From Adlercreutzia shanghongiae (lineage in GTDB: Bacteria; Actinomycetota; Coriobacteriia; Coriobacteriales; Eggerthellaceae): 48,950 bases of DNA. The DNA lies in the NCBI RefSeq assembly GCF_035830635.1, contig NZ_JAYMFI010000035.1, positions 1 to 48,950 on the forward strand, in the 5' to 3' direction. The translations under genes were made by a program, and so were the position numbers. The notes beneath the pieces were generated by a model. That model searched no databases and was not told where the DNA came from. It saw only the letters and a list, made by a program, of their open reading frames with translations. Shown piece by piece: positions 24,317 to 32,921 of the stretch. Numbering within the stretch: position 1 is the stretch's first letter; each line of letters starts with the position of its first letter.

Positions 24317-25132
24317 CTAGTCGTCTTCCTTGCGGGCCTTGTCGTATTCCTCCTTGAAGGCGGAGAACATGCCGCTGGCGCGCTTGATTTGGCGGCCCGT
24401 GGCATAAGCGCCCTTGTTCACGGCCTTGCCCGCGGCCTTGGTGGCGCTGGACACGGCCGGCTTCACCGATTCCACGGTCTCGCGAGCGCGGTCGGCGACT
24501 ACCGCCGTGGCCTCGCCGGCCTTGGCGGCAAGGCCGCCCTCCACGCTAAGATCAGCCGCCTCGTCGGCTACGAGAATGGCGCCGAGAACGGGCTCCTCCC
24601 CTCCTTGGCCGCTCACGGACAAAGCCGTGCCGATGCCGCGCTTGAAGCCGCGGATGAGGGAGCCGGGAATTTCGCGAACGCCGAGCAGCGCGTTGGCCGT
24701 GGCGCCCTGGGTCACCTGGATGGACTCCACCTCGCCGCCCTTGCGCTCGAAGGTGACGTCGCCCACGGTGCCGAACACGGTGCCGTCCTCGGCGATGACG
24801 GGCAGCCCCTCCCAGAGCACGCAGTCGTCCCAGTTGACGCCGAGCGCCTTGCAGGCACCCTTGTCCGTCGCCTCGGGATCGCGCTTGACGAGCACGCGGC
24901 CGTCCACCATGTTGTAGCCGTTCAGGGCCACGAACATATCCTTACGGTGGAACATCCACAGCAGATCGGGTCGCTTGACGATAAACCCGATGCAGCGACG
25001 CTGGGTCGGGTGGAACACGCAGTAGCGCACCTTCCCCAGTTTCTTGGCGGCATCAGGCTTTTTAGCCGAGCTGCGGTCGGCAAACACGCGTTTGCCGACC
25101 AGCTCGGAGGCAGTTATCAGCTTGCTAGCCAT
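24317..25132 (-). CDS. PRC-barrel domain protein with Ala/Lys-rich tail
   Basis: The 271-aa protein has two PRC-barrel-like halves. The first is LITASELVGKRVFADRS to FIVKRPDLLWMFHRKDMF. The second is LWEGLPVIAEDGTVFGTVGDVTFERKGGEVESI. A long Ala/Lys/Val-rich helical tail (residues ~205-271, e.g. VSSATKAAGKAVNKGAYATG) follows, similar in style to the adjacent YtxH protein. PRC barrels mediate protein contacts in RimM and photosynthetic reaction centres. Here a role in envelope stress or membrane organisation is inferred from neighbours. Its start is 3 nt after the YtxH stop. Confidence 0.88.
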   Translation of the reverse strand: MASKLITASELVGKRVFADRSSAKKPDAAKKLGKVRYCVFHPTQRRCIGFIVKRPDLLWMFHRKDMFVALNGYNMVDGRVLVKRDPEATDKGACKALGVNWDDCVLWEGLPVIAEDGTVFGTVGDVTFERKGGEVESIQVTQGATANALLGVREIPGSLIRGFKRGIGTALSVSGQGGEEPVLGAILVADEAADLSVEGGLAAKAGEATAVVADRARETVESVKPAVSSATKAAGKAVNKGAYATGRQIKRASGMFSAFKEEYDKARKEDD

Positions 25133-25135
25133 GGA

Positions 25136-25717
25136 CTACTTTTCATCCTTCTTCTTGTCGTCCTTCTTAGCGGCGTCGGCAACCTCGGCGGCAGCCTCCT
25201 TCACCTCGGCGGCCGTTTCCTTGGCGGCGTCCTTGGCCGTCTCGGCGGTCTTTTGGGCACCTTCCTTGGCGGCATCGACGACATCGGCGACCGCCTCGGC
25301 CGGATCGGCATCGGCGTCGGCGTTCTTGGCCACCTGATCGGCGATGCGCTGGCGGGCGGCCTCGATCTTCTCGCGCAGCTCGTCGCCCTTCTCGTTGATG
25401 GTGGGAGTGAGGTTGCTGGCGGCTTCCTGGATGGACGCGGCCACGTCAGCGCCGCGCGCGGCGGCCTCGGAGGCGATTTCCTGCCCACGGGCGGTCACGT
25501 TGTTCACGACCTCGGCACCCTTCGTGGCGGCCTCCTGATAGATGTGCTGGGCGCCCGTTGCGGCTTGGTCGCCCCACTGCTGGGCATTGCCGAGCATGTC
25601 GCCGGCCTTGTCTGCCACCAGAGCGCGGGTCTCCACGCCAGAGCGAGGGGCGGCCAGAAGTGCGGCGACGGCGCCCACGACGCCACCAATGAGGAACATT
25701 CCGAATTTGTTGGCCAT
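25136..25717 (-). CDS. YtxH-domain protein
   Basis: The 193-aa protein starts MANKFGMFLIGGVVGAVAAL, the single YtxH membrane segment with LLAAPRSGVETR. A long alanine-rich amphipathic helix follows, with repeating 'A-x-x-A-A-x-x-G-A' turns, and a Lys/Asp tail KKDDKKKDEK. The apolipoprotein-like helix suggests association with a membrane or polymer surface. It is the first gene of a three-gene operon, with a TATAAT at 25756-25761. YtxH proteins are usually stress-induced. Confidence 0.9.
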   Translation of the reverse strand: MANKFGMFLIGGVVGAVAALLAAPRSGVETRALVADKAGDMLGNAQQWGDQAATGAQHIYQEAATKGAEVVNNVTARGQEIASEAAARGADVAASIQEAASNLTPTINEKGDELREKIEAARQRIADQVAKNADADADPAEAVADVVDAAKEGAQKTAETAKDAAKETAAEVKEAAAEVADAAKKDDKKKDEK

Positions 25718-25755
25718 GATTGCCTCCTTTATCGACGGAATATCAATGTCGGCCC

Positions 25756-25789
25756 ATTATATGGGGAGAGCCCTCGCGTGAGGGCTCTC
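25756..25789 (-). promoter_or_regulatory. -10 of the ytxH operon next to the ddl-side hairpin
   Basis: A perfect stem GAGAGCCCTC (25766-25775) / GAGGGCTCTC (25780-25789) probably ends ddl transcription, although no T-run follows. It abuts a minus-strand TATAAT (25756-25761), so one gene's terminator and the next gene's promoter overlap. 25790-25938 shows no gene. Confidence 0.55.
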
Positions 25790-25938
25790 GCTGCTCATTG
25801 CTCACCTTACGGTAAACAAGCCGTTATTCATCATGGATGAGCGAATCTCTCATAAAAAACTTGAGTCGGTTCGCCCAACGCACAAAAGACGCTTTCAACG
25901 CCCTCGCCTACCTGCGCCGGCCGCGCCTCTCTGCGGCC

Positions 25939-26940
25939 CTAGAAGCAGGCGCCGCGGGCGTAGGCCTCGTTCACGAGCGAGTCGAGCATGGCCGGAAGCG
26001 ACAAGCCAGCAGCCTCGCAGGCCACGGGGAACAGGGAGCGGTCGGTCATGCCCGGAGACACGTCCACCTCGAAGCAGCGGGCCGCGCCGCCGTCCCAGAC
26101 AAGATCGATGCGGCCCAGATCGCGCACGCCATAGGCGCGGTAGACCTCCAACGCCGCGCGCTCGATTTCCGCACGGATGGCCTGGGCGTCGGCCTCGTTG
26201 GGAGAAAGCGATTCGTTGCGCACCGGGCAGAAGAACTCCACGGCATCGTCGGCCATGCGGGCGGCGGCATCGTAGAAGCCCTCGCGGGCCACGATTTCCA
26301 CCGGAGGCAGAGCATGGGCATCCCAGCCGGTGCCGAGAATGGCCACGGAAAGCTCCACGCCATCGACCCACTGCTCGATGTTCACGGCCTCGTCGTAGGA
26401 CAGCGCATCCAGCACCGCCTCGCCGAGCGCCTCCTGGCTTTCCACCTTGTGAACGCCCAAAGCGCTTCCGCCGTGAGCCGGCTTCACGCATACCGGATAA
26501 CCGCCGATAACGCGGTCGGCCACCATATCGAGCGCCGTGGCGGCGCCCATGTCCTTGAACGCGTCGCGGGTGATGTACACGCCCTGGGGCCACGAGGCGC
26601 AGCCTTCCTCGCCGGTGATGTCGCGGTACTTCGCCAGCGACGAGTGCAGCGCATCCTTGTTCCAGGAGCGATGGCAGACACTGGCCGGCGAACCCACGAA
26701 CGGAATGCCGAGGAACTCCAGCAGGCTTTGGATAGTGCCGTCTTCGCCGTGCTTGCCGTGCAGGGCGTTGTAGACCACATCGGGCCGCTCGCTGCGCAGC
26801 GTGGGCACCAAATCGGCGTTCGTGTCCAGCGGCACCACCTTGTGGCCCGCCTCCTCCAGCGCCGCGCACACCACCTTGCCAGATGCCAGCGACACCTCGC
26901 GCTCGAAGGACTTGCCTCCCATGAGCACTGCTACCTTCAT
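25939..26940 (-). CDS. ddl: D-alanine--D-alanine ligase
   Basis: I start at ATG 26940 (333 aa), after GAAGGAGA. This ATP-grasp enzyme makes the D-Ala-D-Ala dipeptide for peptidoglycan. It has the MKVAVLMGGKSFEREVSLASG N-terminus, ALHGKHGEDGTIQSLLEFLGIPFVGS, the ATP-binding YPVCVKPAHGGSALGVHKV, and the metal-binding CFEVDVSPGMTDRSLFP. In the last motif the common 'NTxPG' asparagine/threonine reads DVSPG, which is a change in a usual Mg ligand. The gene is preceded by hairpin element C1 about 32 nt upstream. Confidence 0.93.
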   Translation of the reverse strand: MKVAVLMGGKSFEREVSLASGKVVCAALEEAGHKVVPLDTNADLVPTLRSERPDVVYNALHGKHGEDGTIQSLLEFLGIPFVGSPASVCHRSWNKDALHSSLAKYRDITGEEGCASWPQGVYITRDAFKDMGAATALDMVADRVIGGYPVCVKPAHGGSALGVHKVESQEALGEAVLDALSYDEAVNIEQWVDGVELSVAILGTGWDAHALPPVEIVAREGFYDAAARMADDAVEFFCPVRNESLSPNEADAQAIRAEIERAALEVYRAYGVRDLGRIDLVWDGGAARCFEVDVSPGMTDRSLFPVACEAAGLSLPAMLDSLVNEAYARGACF

Positions 26941-26972
26941 ACGTTCTCCTTCGTGTTGAAAATCCTTGGGGG

Positions 26973-27086
26973 GCGGAACCGCCGGGTACCTTGATTCGCT
27001 CAAACAGTCCTCGCTTTGCGAAACAGCCCACTGGGCTGTTTCAGTCGCTGCGGAACTCGCTCGGTCAAGGCACCCGCCGTTTCCGC
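26973..27086. repeat. Hairpin element C, copy 1 (upstream of ddl)
   Basis: Outer arms 26973-26994 and 27065-27086 pair at 19 of 22 positions. An inner hairpin GAAACAGCCC (27020-27029) / GGGCTGTTTC (27033-27042) has a 3-nt loop. The core (CCTTGATTCGCTCA... to CTGCGGAACTCGCTCGGTCA) is nearly identical to copy 3 at 45.3 kb, while the distal stems differ. Its edge is 32 nt from the ddl ATG. Confidence 0.85.
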
Positions 27087-27108
27087 TTCACTCAACCATG
27101 GTTGAGCA

Positions 27109-27228
27109 GGCGCGAGGGGCGGGGCGTGTCCCCGCGCGCAGGTTGCGCAGCGAACGGAACAGTCCAGTGGACTGTTCCGCCGAGCGAGCCATTGCTTGAG
27201 CACGGGGATGCGCCCCGCACCTCGCGCC
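27109..27228. repeat. Hairpin element C, copy 2 (diverged, opposite orientation)
   Basis: Outer arms 27109-27136 and 27201-27228 pair at 25 of 28 positions. The inner stem CGGAACAGTCC (27155-27165) / GGACTGTTCCG (27169-27179) has a 3-nt loop. Read on the minus strand its core resembles copies 1 and 3 (CTCGCTCGG, ACAGTCCACTGG, TCGCTGCG). It begins 12 bp beyond the aminotransferase stop. A 16-nt palindrome CTCAACCATGGTTGAG (27091-27106) separates it from copy 1. Confidence 0.7.
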
Positions 27229-27239
27229 GAACGGACCAG

Positions 27240-28700
27240 CTATTCCGCAGCTTCCTCAGCCGGAGCAGCAGCTTGCTGGGCGTCGCGCACGGCCTCCTCA
27301 GCGATGTCGATCTGCTCGGCGTTGCCCTCGCGGGCCTGCATCACCGCTTCCTCGTTCTGCTCGGAATCGGCGACGACCTCCTCCCACGGAGTCGGCGTCT
27401 TCTCGTCAGTCATGGCTGCTTCCTTTCTGTCGTAGCCGGGCAGCGCGCCGGCCTCGATGAACACGCGGTACAGCTCGAGGCGATCCTCGATGACCTTCGC
27501 CAAACGACGGATGGCCTCTGTGATAGACTCGGGCGTCTCGAAGCTGAAATTCACGCGCATGGAGTTGCGCCCAGTCTTCCCATCGGGGAAAAACGAGTTC
27601 CCCGGCACATAGGTTACGCCCGCCTCCAGCGCCTCGGCAAGCATCGAATCGGTATCCATATAGTCGGGCAGCGTAATCCAGAGGAACATGCCGCCTTCGG
27701 GATGCGTCCACGTGGCCTCAGGCGGGAAGAACTCCTCCAGGGCGGCGAGCATGGTGTCGCGACGCTCCTTGTACACGGCCACGAACTTCTGCAGCGTCTT
27801 CTGCCAGGGGATGTCTTTGAAATAGTGCTCGACGATGATCTGGTCGAAGGAGCTGCCGCACAAGTCGGCGCCCTGCTTCACCAAGTTGATGCGCGCAAGC
27901 ACGCTTTCCGGCGCGGCAATCCAGCCGGTGCGCAGACCCGGGCCGAGCATCTTCGAAATAGTGCCCAGGTAGATGACGTTTTCGTCCATGGCCTTCAGCG
28001 GCACCTGGTGGCCGCCGTCGTAGCGCAGGCGTCCGTAAGGGTCGTCTTCCACCACCATGAAGTCGTACTCGCGGGCAAGCTCCAGCAAACGGCGGCGACG
28101 CTCGGCCACCATGGTGACACCGCCCGGGTTCTGGAAGTTCGGGATGACGTAGCAGTACTTCAGGCGCGGGTTGCCCTTGCCGATGCGCTTGAGCTCCTCT
28201 TCCAACAGATCCATGCGCATGCCCTCGTCATCGAAGGGGATGGCACGCACGTCGGGCTCGAAGGCGGAGAATGCCTGCAGGGCGCCCAGATAGGTGGGGC
28301 CCTCGGTGATGATGATGTCGCCCGGGTCGATGAAGGCCTCGGCGATGAGGCTTAGGGCCTCCTGAGCGCCCGTGGTGACGAGAATTTGGTCGGGCTTCAC
28401 GCGAATGCCCAGGTCGCGCATCATGTCGGCCAGCACCGCGCGCAGACCGGGGGCGCCGTTGGTGGGGCCGTACTGCAGCGACACCGCGCGGGCCTCGGGG
28501 CTTTCCACAGCGGCCAGCGTGGCGGCGCGCACATCTTCTACGGGAAGAAGCGACACGGCGGGCATGCCGCCCGAAAGCGAGATGACATCGTCGCGGGTGG
28601 CGGCGGCGAACAAGTCGCGCACGGCCGAAGAGCGCATCTTGCGCACGCGGCGGGCGATCTTGTCGCCGGTGGTGTCGAACGTGATGTGGGCAGACGACAT
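27240..28700 (-). CDS. PLP-dependent aminotransferase (2-aminoadipate/LysN type) with C-terminal tail
   Basis: I start at ATG 28700 (486 aa), one base after the upstream stop. The fold-type I core has ISLSGGMPAVSLLP, YGPTNGAPGLRAVLADMM, TTGAQEALSLIAEAF, IPNFQNPGGVTM, VEDDPYGRLRYDG, and the PLP lysine in LGTISKMLGPGLRTGW. This is the 2-aminoadipate transaminase/MocR-like group, without a DNA-binding domain. It spans about 425 residues. An acidic ~57-residue extension then starts at an internal ATG (27413) that has its own AAAGGAAG site, suggesting a once separate or alternatively started small protein. Last gene of the serS operon. Confidence 0.9.
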   Translation of the reverse strand: MSSAHITFDTTGDKIARRVRKMRSSAVRDLFAAATRDDVISLSGGMPAVSLLPVEDVRAATLAAVESPEARAVSLQYGPTNGAPGLRAVLADMMRDLGIRVKPDQILVTTGAQEALSLIAEAFIDPGDIIITEGPTYLGALQAFSAFEPDVRAIPFDDEGMRMDLLEEELKRIGKGNPRLKYCYVIPNFQNPGGVTMVAERRRRLLELAREYDFMVVEDDPYGRLRYDGGHQVPLKAMDENVIYLGTISKMLGPGLRTGWIAAPESVLARINLVKQGADLCGSSFDQIIVEHYFKDIPWQKTLQKFVAVYKERRDTMLAALEEFFPPEATWTHPEGGMFLWITLPDYMDTDSMLAEALEAGVTYVPGNSFFPDGKTGRNSMRVNFSFETPESITEAIRRLAKVIEDRLELYRVFIEAGALPGYDRKEAAMTDEKTPTPWEEVVADSEQNEEAVMQAREGNAEQIDIAEEAVRDAQQAAAPAEEAAE

Positions 28701-28701
28701 G

Positions 28702-29109
28702 TTATTCAACCGTCCCTTCCATAAGCGCCAAGGCCGCCTTTAGCGCGCCCAAGGCGATAAGGTCATCGGTATAGGCTACTGTAACACGGGCCAGGCCGTC
28801 GTGCGCGGCGAGCCACTCTGTTGTACCCACAAACGTAACGTCGGGGGCGCAGGCGGGGTCTTGGGCCTGAAGGTCTATGACGAGATGCTCCAGCACATGG
28901 GGAAGCGACGTGCGCGAAAGAATGCCGCCGAAAGGAGCACCCTCGGCATTCAGGCAGACATGGGAGGCCAAAGACGGCCGCGCGGCGAGCAGCCGGGCCG
29001 CGCCGTCGTCGCCCAGGGATGCCGCGGGGCCTTCGGGCACACGGACAAGGAGCACCATGCGGTCGCGCTCGAACGTCACGCGCTCGACGGCGAGCCTAGG
29101 CGCGCCCAT
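28702..29109 (-). CDS. Conserved hypothetical protein with EHLVIDLQ motif
   Basis: I start at ATG 29109 (135 aa), overlapping the upstream gene by 14 nt. The stop TAA is followed by one base and the aminotransferase ATG. Features are an N-terminal RLAVERVTFERDRMVLLV strand pair, then SLPHVLEHLVIDLQAQ, and a C-terminal LARVTVAYTDDLIALGALKAALAL. The 'EH-hydrophobic-LQ' helix followed by a beta strand and 'G-A-L-x-A-A-L' helix resembles the N-terminal region of cyanophycin-synthetase-type proteins, but only faintly. No enzyme motif is secure. Translational coupling to both neighbours shows it belongs to the operon. Confidence 0.8.
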   Translation of the reverse strand: MGAPRLAVERVTFERDRMVLLVRVPEGPAASLGDDGAARLLAARPSLASHVCLNAEGAPFGGILSRTSLPHVLEHLVIDLQAQDPACAPDVTFVGTTEWLAAHDGLARVTVAYTDDLIALGALKAALALMEGTVE

Positions 29110-29962
29110 CGGTCTTCTCGGGCACGGCGTCCGATTCGGGCTTTTCCGGCACATCCGATGCTTCGGGCTTATCCGCCACATCCGACGCTTCGGGACGAAC
29201 CGGGGAGCCGGTTGGGGTGCGCGAGAGCAGTGTCACCCCCTTGGCGGCCTTCTCCTCAGGCGGCAGAACACGGCCCTGAGCAGCTTCGACGAGCGCGCGA
29301 AGCGTCCAGCCGAAATCATCTCCCAGCGTGTCGGCCCCCGAGAAGTCGCCATCGACCAGAGCCACCTGGTTGCGATCGAGGGAAAAGCGGTAGCGGCCAC
29401 CGCCGTTCAAATTGCCGAAAGACAGCTCGAAGGTCTTGTCGCCGTCGTTGAGGGTATAGCGATAGGACACATCGTCGGTCAGCTGGATGCGGTCTTCGGT
29501 AATCTCGATCGGCGTGGCCGTGCCTGCCAAATACCAGGTGCCCTGAAGGTCAGCCGCATCGTTTTCCGAGAACCAGCGCAGCCATGAAAAGCCGCCCATC
29601 GCCGCGCCAGAAATCAGCACCACGGCAACGAGCGCGGCAATAATCGCGGCGCGAGCAGGATGACGCCGGCGCGCCTTCTTCGACGGCGACGGTGCCGGTC
29701 GCTCGGCGCGCGTCTTACGAACCTTCGGCGCCGAAGACGCTGCCCCTCGGACCTCCGCAACGGGGGCTTCCGCATCAGGACGCGGGCTGTCCGCGCCAGG
29801 TCGGGAGCCCTCCGCATCAGGACGCGAGTCCTCCACGGCAGGACGTGAGCCCTCCGCGCCAGGGCGCGGGCTCTCTGCGGCAAAATGCGCATCCTCAGCG
29901 ACAGGGCGAGTGCCCCCCACGGTGCCAGACGGCGCGCCCGCCGCCGGCGACTGCTCTTCCAT
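29096..29962 (-). CDS. Membrane protein with SRP-repeat head and PEASD-repeat tail
   Basis: The 288-aa protein starts at ATG 29962, 6 nt after the serS stop, with AAGGAACC before it. Residues ~20-65 are degenerate 'SRPxAEG/DSRPGAD' repeats. A basic stretch follows (KKARRRHPAR), then one membrane helix (~105-124, AIIAALVAVVLISGAAMGG). The outer domain (~135-245) is beta-rich (LQGTWYLAGTATPIEITEDRIQL, RYTLNDGDKTFELSF) and looks like a lipocalin-like/META-type fold. The tail has PEASDVADKPEASDVPEK repeats. Function unknown; repeats suggest disordered spacers. Confidence 0.82.
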   Translation of the reverse strand: MEEQSPAAGAPSGTVGGTRPVAEDAHFAAESPRPGAEGSRPAVEDSRPDAEGSRPGADSPRPDAEAPVAEVRGAASSAPKVRKTRAERPAPSPSKKARRRHPARAAIIAALVAVVLISGAAMGGFSWLRWFSENDAADLQGTWYLAGTATPIEITEDRIQLTDDVSYRYTLNDGDKTFELSFGNLNGGGRYRFSLDRNQVALVDGDFSGADTLGDDFGWTLRALVEAAQGRVLPPEEKAAKGVTLLSRTPTGSPVRPEASDVADKPEASDVPEKPESDAVPEKTDGRA

Positions 29963-29968
29963 GGTTCC

Positions 29969-31264
29969 TTAGACCTCTTCCGGCCCAATCACCGTCTTGC
30001 CGCCCATATAGGGAACGAGCATCTCGGGCACCGTGATGGTACCGTCGGGGTTCTGGTAGTTCTCGATAACCGCGGCCATGGTGCGGCCCACGGCCAAACC
30101 GGAGCCGTTCAGCGTATAGGCAAAGCGCGTGCCCTTGAAGTTGGCCGGGTCACGGTACTTGATGTTCGCGCGACGGGCCTGGAAGTCGGTGCAGCAGCTG
30201 CACGAGGAGATTTCCTTGTAGGCGTTGTAGCTGGGCAGCCACACCTCCACGTCATAGGTCTTCGCGGAGGAGAAGCCGATGTCGCCGGTGCACAGGCTGA
30301 TGACGCGGTAGGGCAGCTCCAGCTTCTGCAGGATATTCTCGGCGTCTTCCACCATGGACTCCAGCTCGGCGAAACCGGTCTCGGGCGTGGCGAACTTCAC
30401 CATCTCCACCTTGGAGAACTGGTGCACGCGGATGATGCCGCGGGTGTCACGGCCGGCGCTTCCCGCCTCCTCGCGGAAGCACGGGGTGAAGGCGCAGTAG
30501 TGCAGCGGCAGCTGGTCGGCGTCGAGCACTTCCCCGGCGTGCAGGTTCGTCAGCTGCACCTCGGCCGTAGGGATGAGGTAGAGCCCCTCGGTGGTGTGGA
30601 AGAGATCTTCCTCGAACTTCGGCAGCTGACCGGTGCCCGTGAGCGTGGCGGCGTTGGCCATGGCCGGTACCCACCACTCCTTGTAGCCGCGGGCAGTGTG
30701 CTGATCCAGCATGAAGGAGATGAGCGCGCGCTCCAGACGGGCGCCGGCGCCGCCCAGCACGTAGAAGCGGCTCTCGGCCAGCTTCACGCCGCGCTCGAAG
30801 TCGATGATGTTCAGGGCCGGGCCCAAATCCCAGTGCGCCTGGGCCTCGAAGCCCTCGGCGGCGAAATCGCGCGGAGTGCCCCAGCGGCGCACCTCGGGGT
30901 TGTCGTTCTCGTCTTCGCCCACGGGCGTGGAGGCATCCACCATGTTGGGAAGGGACAGCATGAGCGCGTCCATGGCGGCCTCGGCCTCGGCGCGGGCGTC
31001 GCTGAGGGCGGTGAGCTTCTCGTTGATCTGGCGTACCGTCTCCTTGGTGGCGTTGGCCTCATCAGTCTTGCCTTGGCCCATGAGCGCGCCGATCTCCTTG
31101 GAAAGCTTGTTGCGCTCGGCCTGCAGGGCCTCTTCCTCAGCGATAACTTCGCGGCGCTGCACATCAAGGGAAGCGAACTGCTCCGGATCGAAGGAGGCGT
31201 GGCGGTTCTTCATCGTTTCGGCGACCTCGTCGAGGTGCTCGCGTACGTACTTGATGTCCAGCAT
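29969..31264 (-). CDS. serS: Seryl-tRNA synthetase
   Basis: I start at ATG 31264 (431 aa), after GAAAGAGAG. The N-terminal tRNA-binding coiled coil spans residues ~25-105 (EEEALQAERNKLSKEIGALMGQGK). Class II catalytic motifs follow: motif 2 FREEAGSAGRDTRGIIRVHQF, then EISSCSCCTDFQARR and motif 3 GLAVGRTMAAVIENYQ. The C-terminus PYMGGKTVIGPE is typical of bacterial SerRS. First gene of the serS-29096-28702-aminotransferase operon. A TATACT -10 lies at 31336-31341. Confidence 0.97.
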   Translation of the reverse strand: MLDIKYVREHLDEVAETMKNRHASFDPEQFASLDVQRREVIAEEEALQAERNKLSKEIGALMGQGKTDEANATKETVRQINEKLTALSDARAEAEAAMDALMLSLPNMVDASTPVGEDENDNPEVRRWGTPRDFAAEGFEAQAHWDLGPALNIIDFERGVKLAESRFYVLGGAGARLERALISFMLDQHTARGYKEWWVPAMANAATLTGTGQLPKFEEDLFHTTEGLYLIPTAEVQLTNLHAGEVLDADQLPLHYCAFTPCFREEAGSAGRDTRGIIRVHQFSKVEMVKFATPETGFAELESMVEDAENILQKLELPYRVISLCTGDIGFSSAKTYDVEVWLPSYNAYKEISSCSCCTDFQARRANIKYRDPANFKGTRFAYTLNGSGLAVGRTMAAVIENYQNPDGTITVPEMLVPYMGGKTVIGPEEV

Positions 31265-31437
31265 GGGGCGGCTCTCTTTCACAATGATTGGTTGCCTAAA
31301 GCGCCGGCGTCAGCGCCGGTGTTGGGGTTCGGCCCAGTATAGCACCGCCCGCTGGCGCGGGCGGGAGGTCTTTGGGTGTGGCGCACGCTGAAGGGCGAGG
31401 GTCAACGCCCGCGGTTTCCAGGCGGCGCGGACGAGAG

Positions 31438-31635
31438 CTAGTTGCCCTCGTCCTCGTCGTCGTCATCGAACAGCGACCAGTCGTCCTCGGTCTTCTCGTG
31501 GTTCTTGAACTGCTTGCGCGTCTTGCGCTCCAGGATGAAGCACACGATGATGCTGATGACGAGACCGCCGCCAATCAGAATGCCGATGCCCGGCATGGTC
31601 TCGAACAGGAAATGGTACAGCTCTTCGAAGTTCAT
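31438..31635 (-). CDS. 65-aa small membrane protein
   Basis: I start at ATG 31635 because the 37 preceding codons cross the promoter. The peptide begins MNFEELYHFLFETMPGIG, has one membrane helix (~15-35, ILIGGGLVISIIVCFIL), then a basic KTRKQFKNHEK stop-transfer segment and a very acidic tail (DDWSLFDDDDEDEGN). A TATACT -10 at 31709-31714 lies about 75 bp upstream. Small helix-plus-acidic-tail proteins like this are recurrent in Coriobacteriia and unassigned. 31265-31437 has only the serS promoter and a short GC hairpin. Confidence 0.8.
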   Translation of the reverse strand: MNFEELYHFLFETMPGIGILIGGGLVISIIVCFILERKTRKQFKNHEKTEDDWSLFDDDDEDEGN

Positions 31636-31785
31636 AAGTTGTTGTCTCGCCTTCTTCGGAAAGCACCGCCGCACGGGCAGTGACGAGAGGTTCGTTTCAA
31701 GTGGTGTCAGTATACTATGACCCGCCCCGAGAAACGCAAGATTCACAGGCGGCGTAAAACTAACAGCGCCACAGGCCCTGCGCGT

Positions 31786-32895
31786 TTAGGCGAAGGGGTT
31801 GAACACCTCGGTGCTGTTGAAGTCGCTGTACTGGGCGACGGTCTCCGCGGCCATATAGTCGGCCATATCGGCATTCTCGGGCACGCCCTCGACGTTCAGC
31901 GTCATATACACGAGCTCGCCCTCGGCACTCACCATGTAATGGGCCTCGCAAAGCGCCAACTCGCCCCAGCCATCCATATCAACCGCGTCGCTCACCTTCT
32001 GCGGGTCGGTGAACAGGACGTACTCAACCTCGCCATTTCCGTAGGTGATGCAACCGACAACCTCGGCGCAGCCCACCAGCTGGGCAGCCTGGCCCAAACC
32101 AGTGGGGTCTTCCGACTCGTAGTTGTAGTCCGCGGAGACCACCTCGCCATTGACTGAAGCGGTCACGCGGCCGTCGTCCAAATACGTGTACATCTCATCG
32201 ATGCCACCATCGGGCGCCTCCAGATAGACTAGGGCCCGCAACCCGTCGCTTTCGTCCACATAGGTCTCGAGGCGCATATCCCGGGATAGGGACACATCGC
32301 CCTCAAACAGCGTGACCGCCGTCTCCATGATGCACGTAAAGTTCTTCGGCATCTTCGCGAGCACCTCAGCGAGATCCTCGTCGAAGGAGAGGCCGTCGCC
32401 CACCTCATAGATGCCGGTGGCGGGCGGAGCAAAGGGCACGGTAGTCGCTCCCCAATCGGAATACGCGACCGTAAAGTCCTCGGAAGCGGGCAGCGCATCG
32501 GCGCCCTCGCCCGTCGTGCCCTTGATGGACGCCGTCGTCTCCAGAAGAACGCCCTCGCCATTAAAGCGGTACGTGGCCGTAAGGTCGGTGGCGTTGTCCA
32601 CCTGGTTCACCAGGCCCATCTCTTCACCCTGGGCCGCAACCATATACAACGTGTCGCCGCCCTCCTCGCGCACCTACACGTCCGTGGCGTGAACCAGAAG
32701 AGCCCGGTAAACGTCCTCTTCGCTCACGACCGGCTCGGAGGGCTCGAGGACCTGGGTCATGTCGATGGCGCCCGCGTCCTCGTTCACCTCGATCACCTGA
32801 CCGCCCTGAGCATAAATCTGGCAATTCGGAAAGACCCCGTCTTCCTCAGAGTAGGTCTCCAAGGTCTTGGTCAGGCTGCCTCCCTCAACTTGCAT
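31786..32895 (-). pseudogene. Secreted-type hypothetical gene broken by an in-frame TAG
   Basis: Reading from ATG 32895, 73 sense codons (MQVEGGSLTKTLETY ... ALLVHATDV) end at TAG 32674-32676. The same frame then continues for 295 codons (VREEGGDTLYMVAAQ ... STEVFNPFA). Content is uniform across the stop: acidic, beta-rich, with repeated strand-turn patterns. The second half alone would start at a GTG touching the TAG with no ribosome binding site. So this looks like one ~370-codon gene with a recent nonsense mutation (TAC or GAG to TAG would do). The N-terminus also lacks a good ribosome binding site and a signal peptide. It follows the kinase gene by 26 bp. Confidence 0.75.
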
Positions 32896-32921
32896 AACGT
32901 AGTCGATGACGGTCTCCTCCG

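Noticed and set aside
32674..32676. Pyrrolysine or other TAG recoding
   Set aside because: No pyl genes or methylamine-pathway context are in the window; a single nonsense mutation is simpler.
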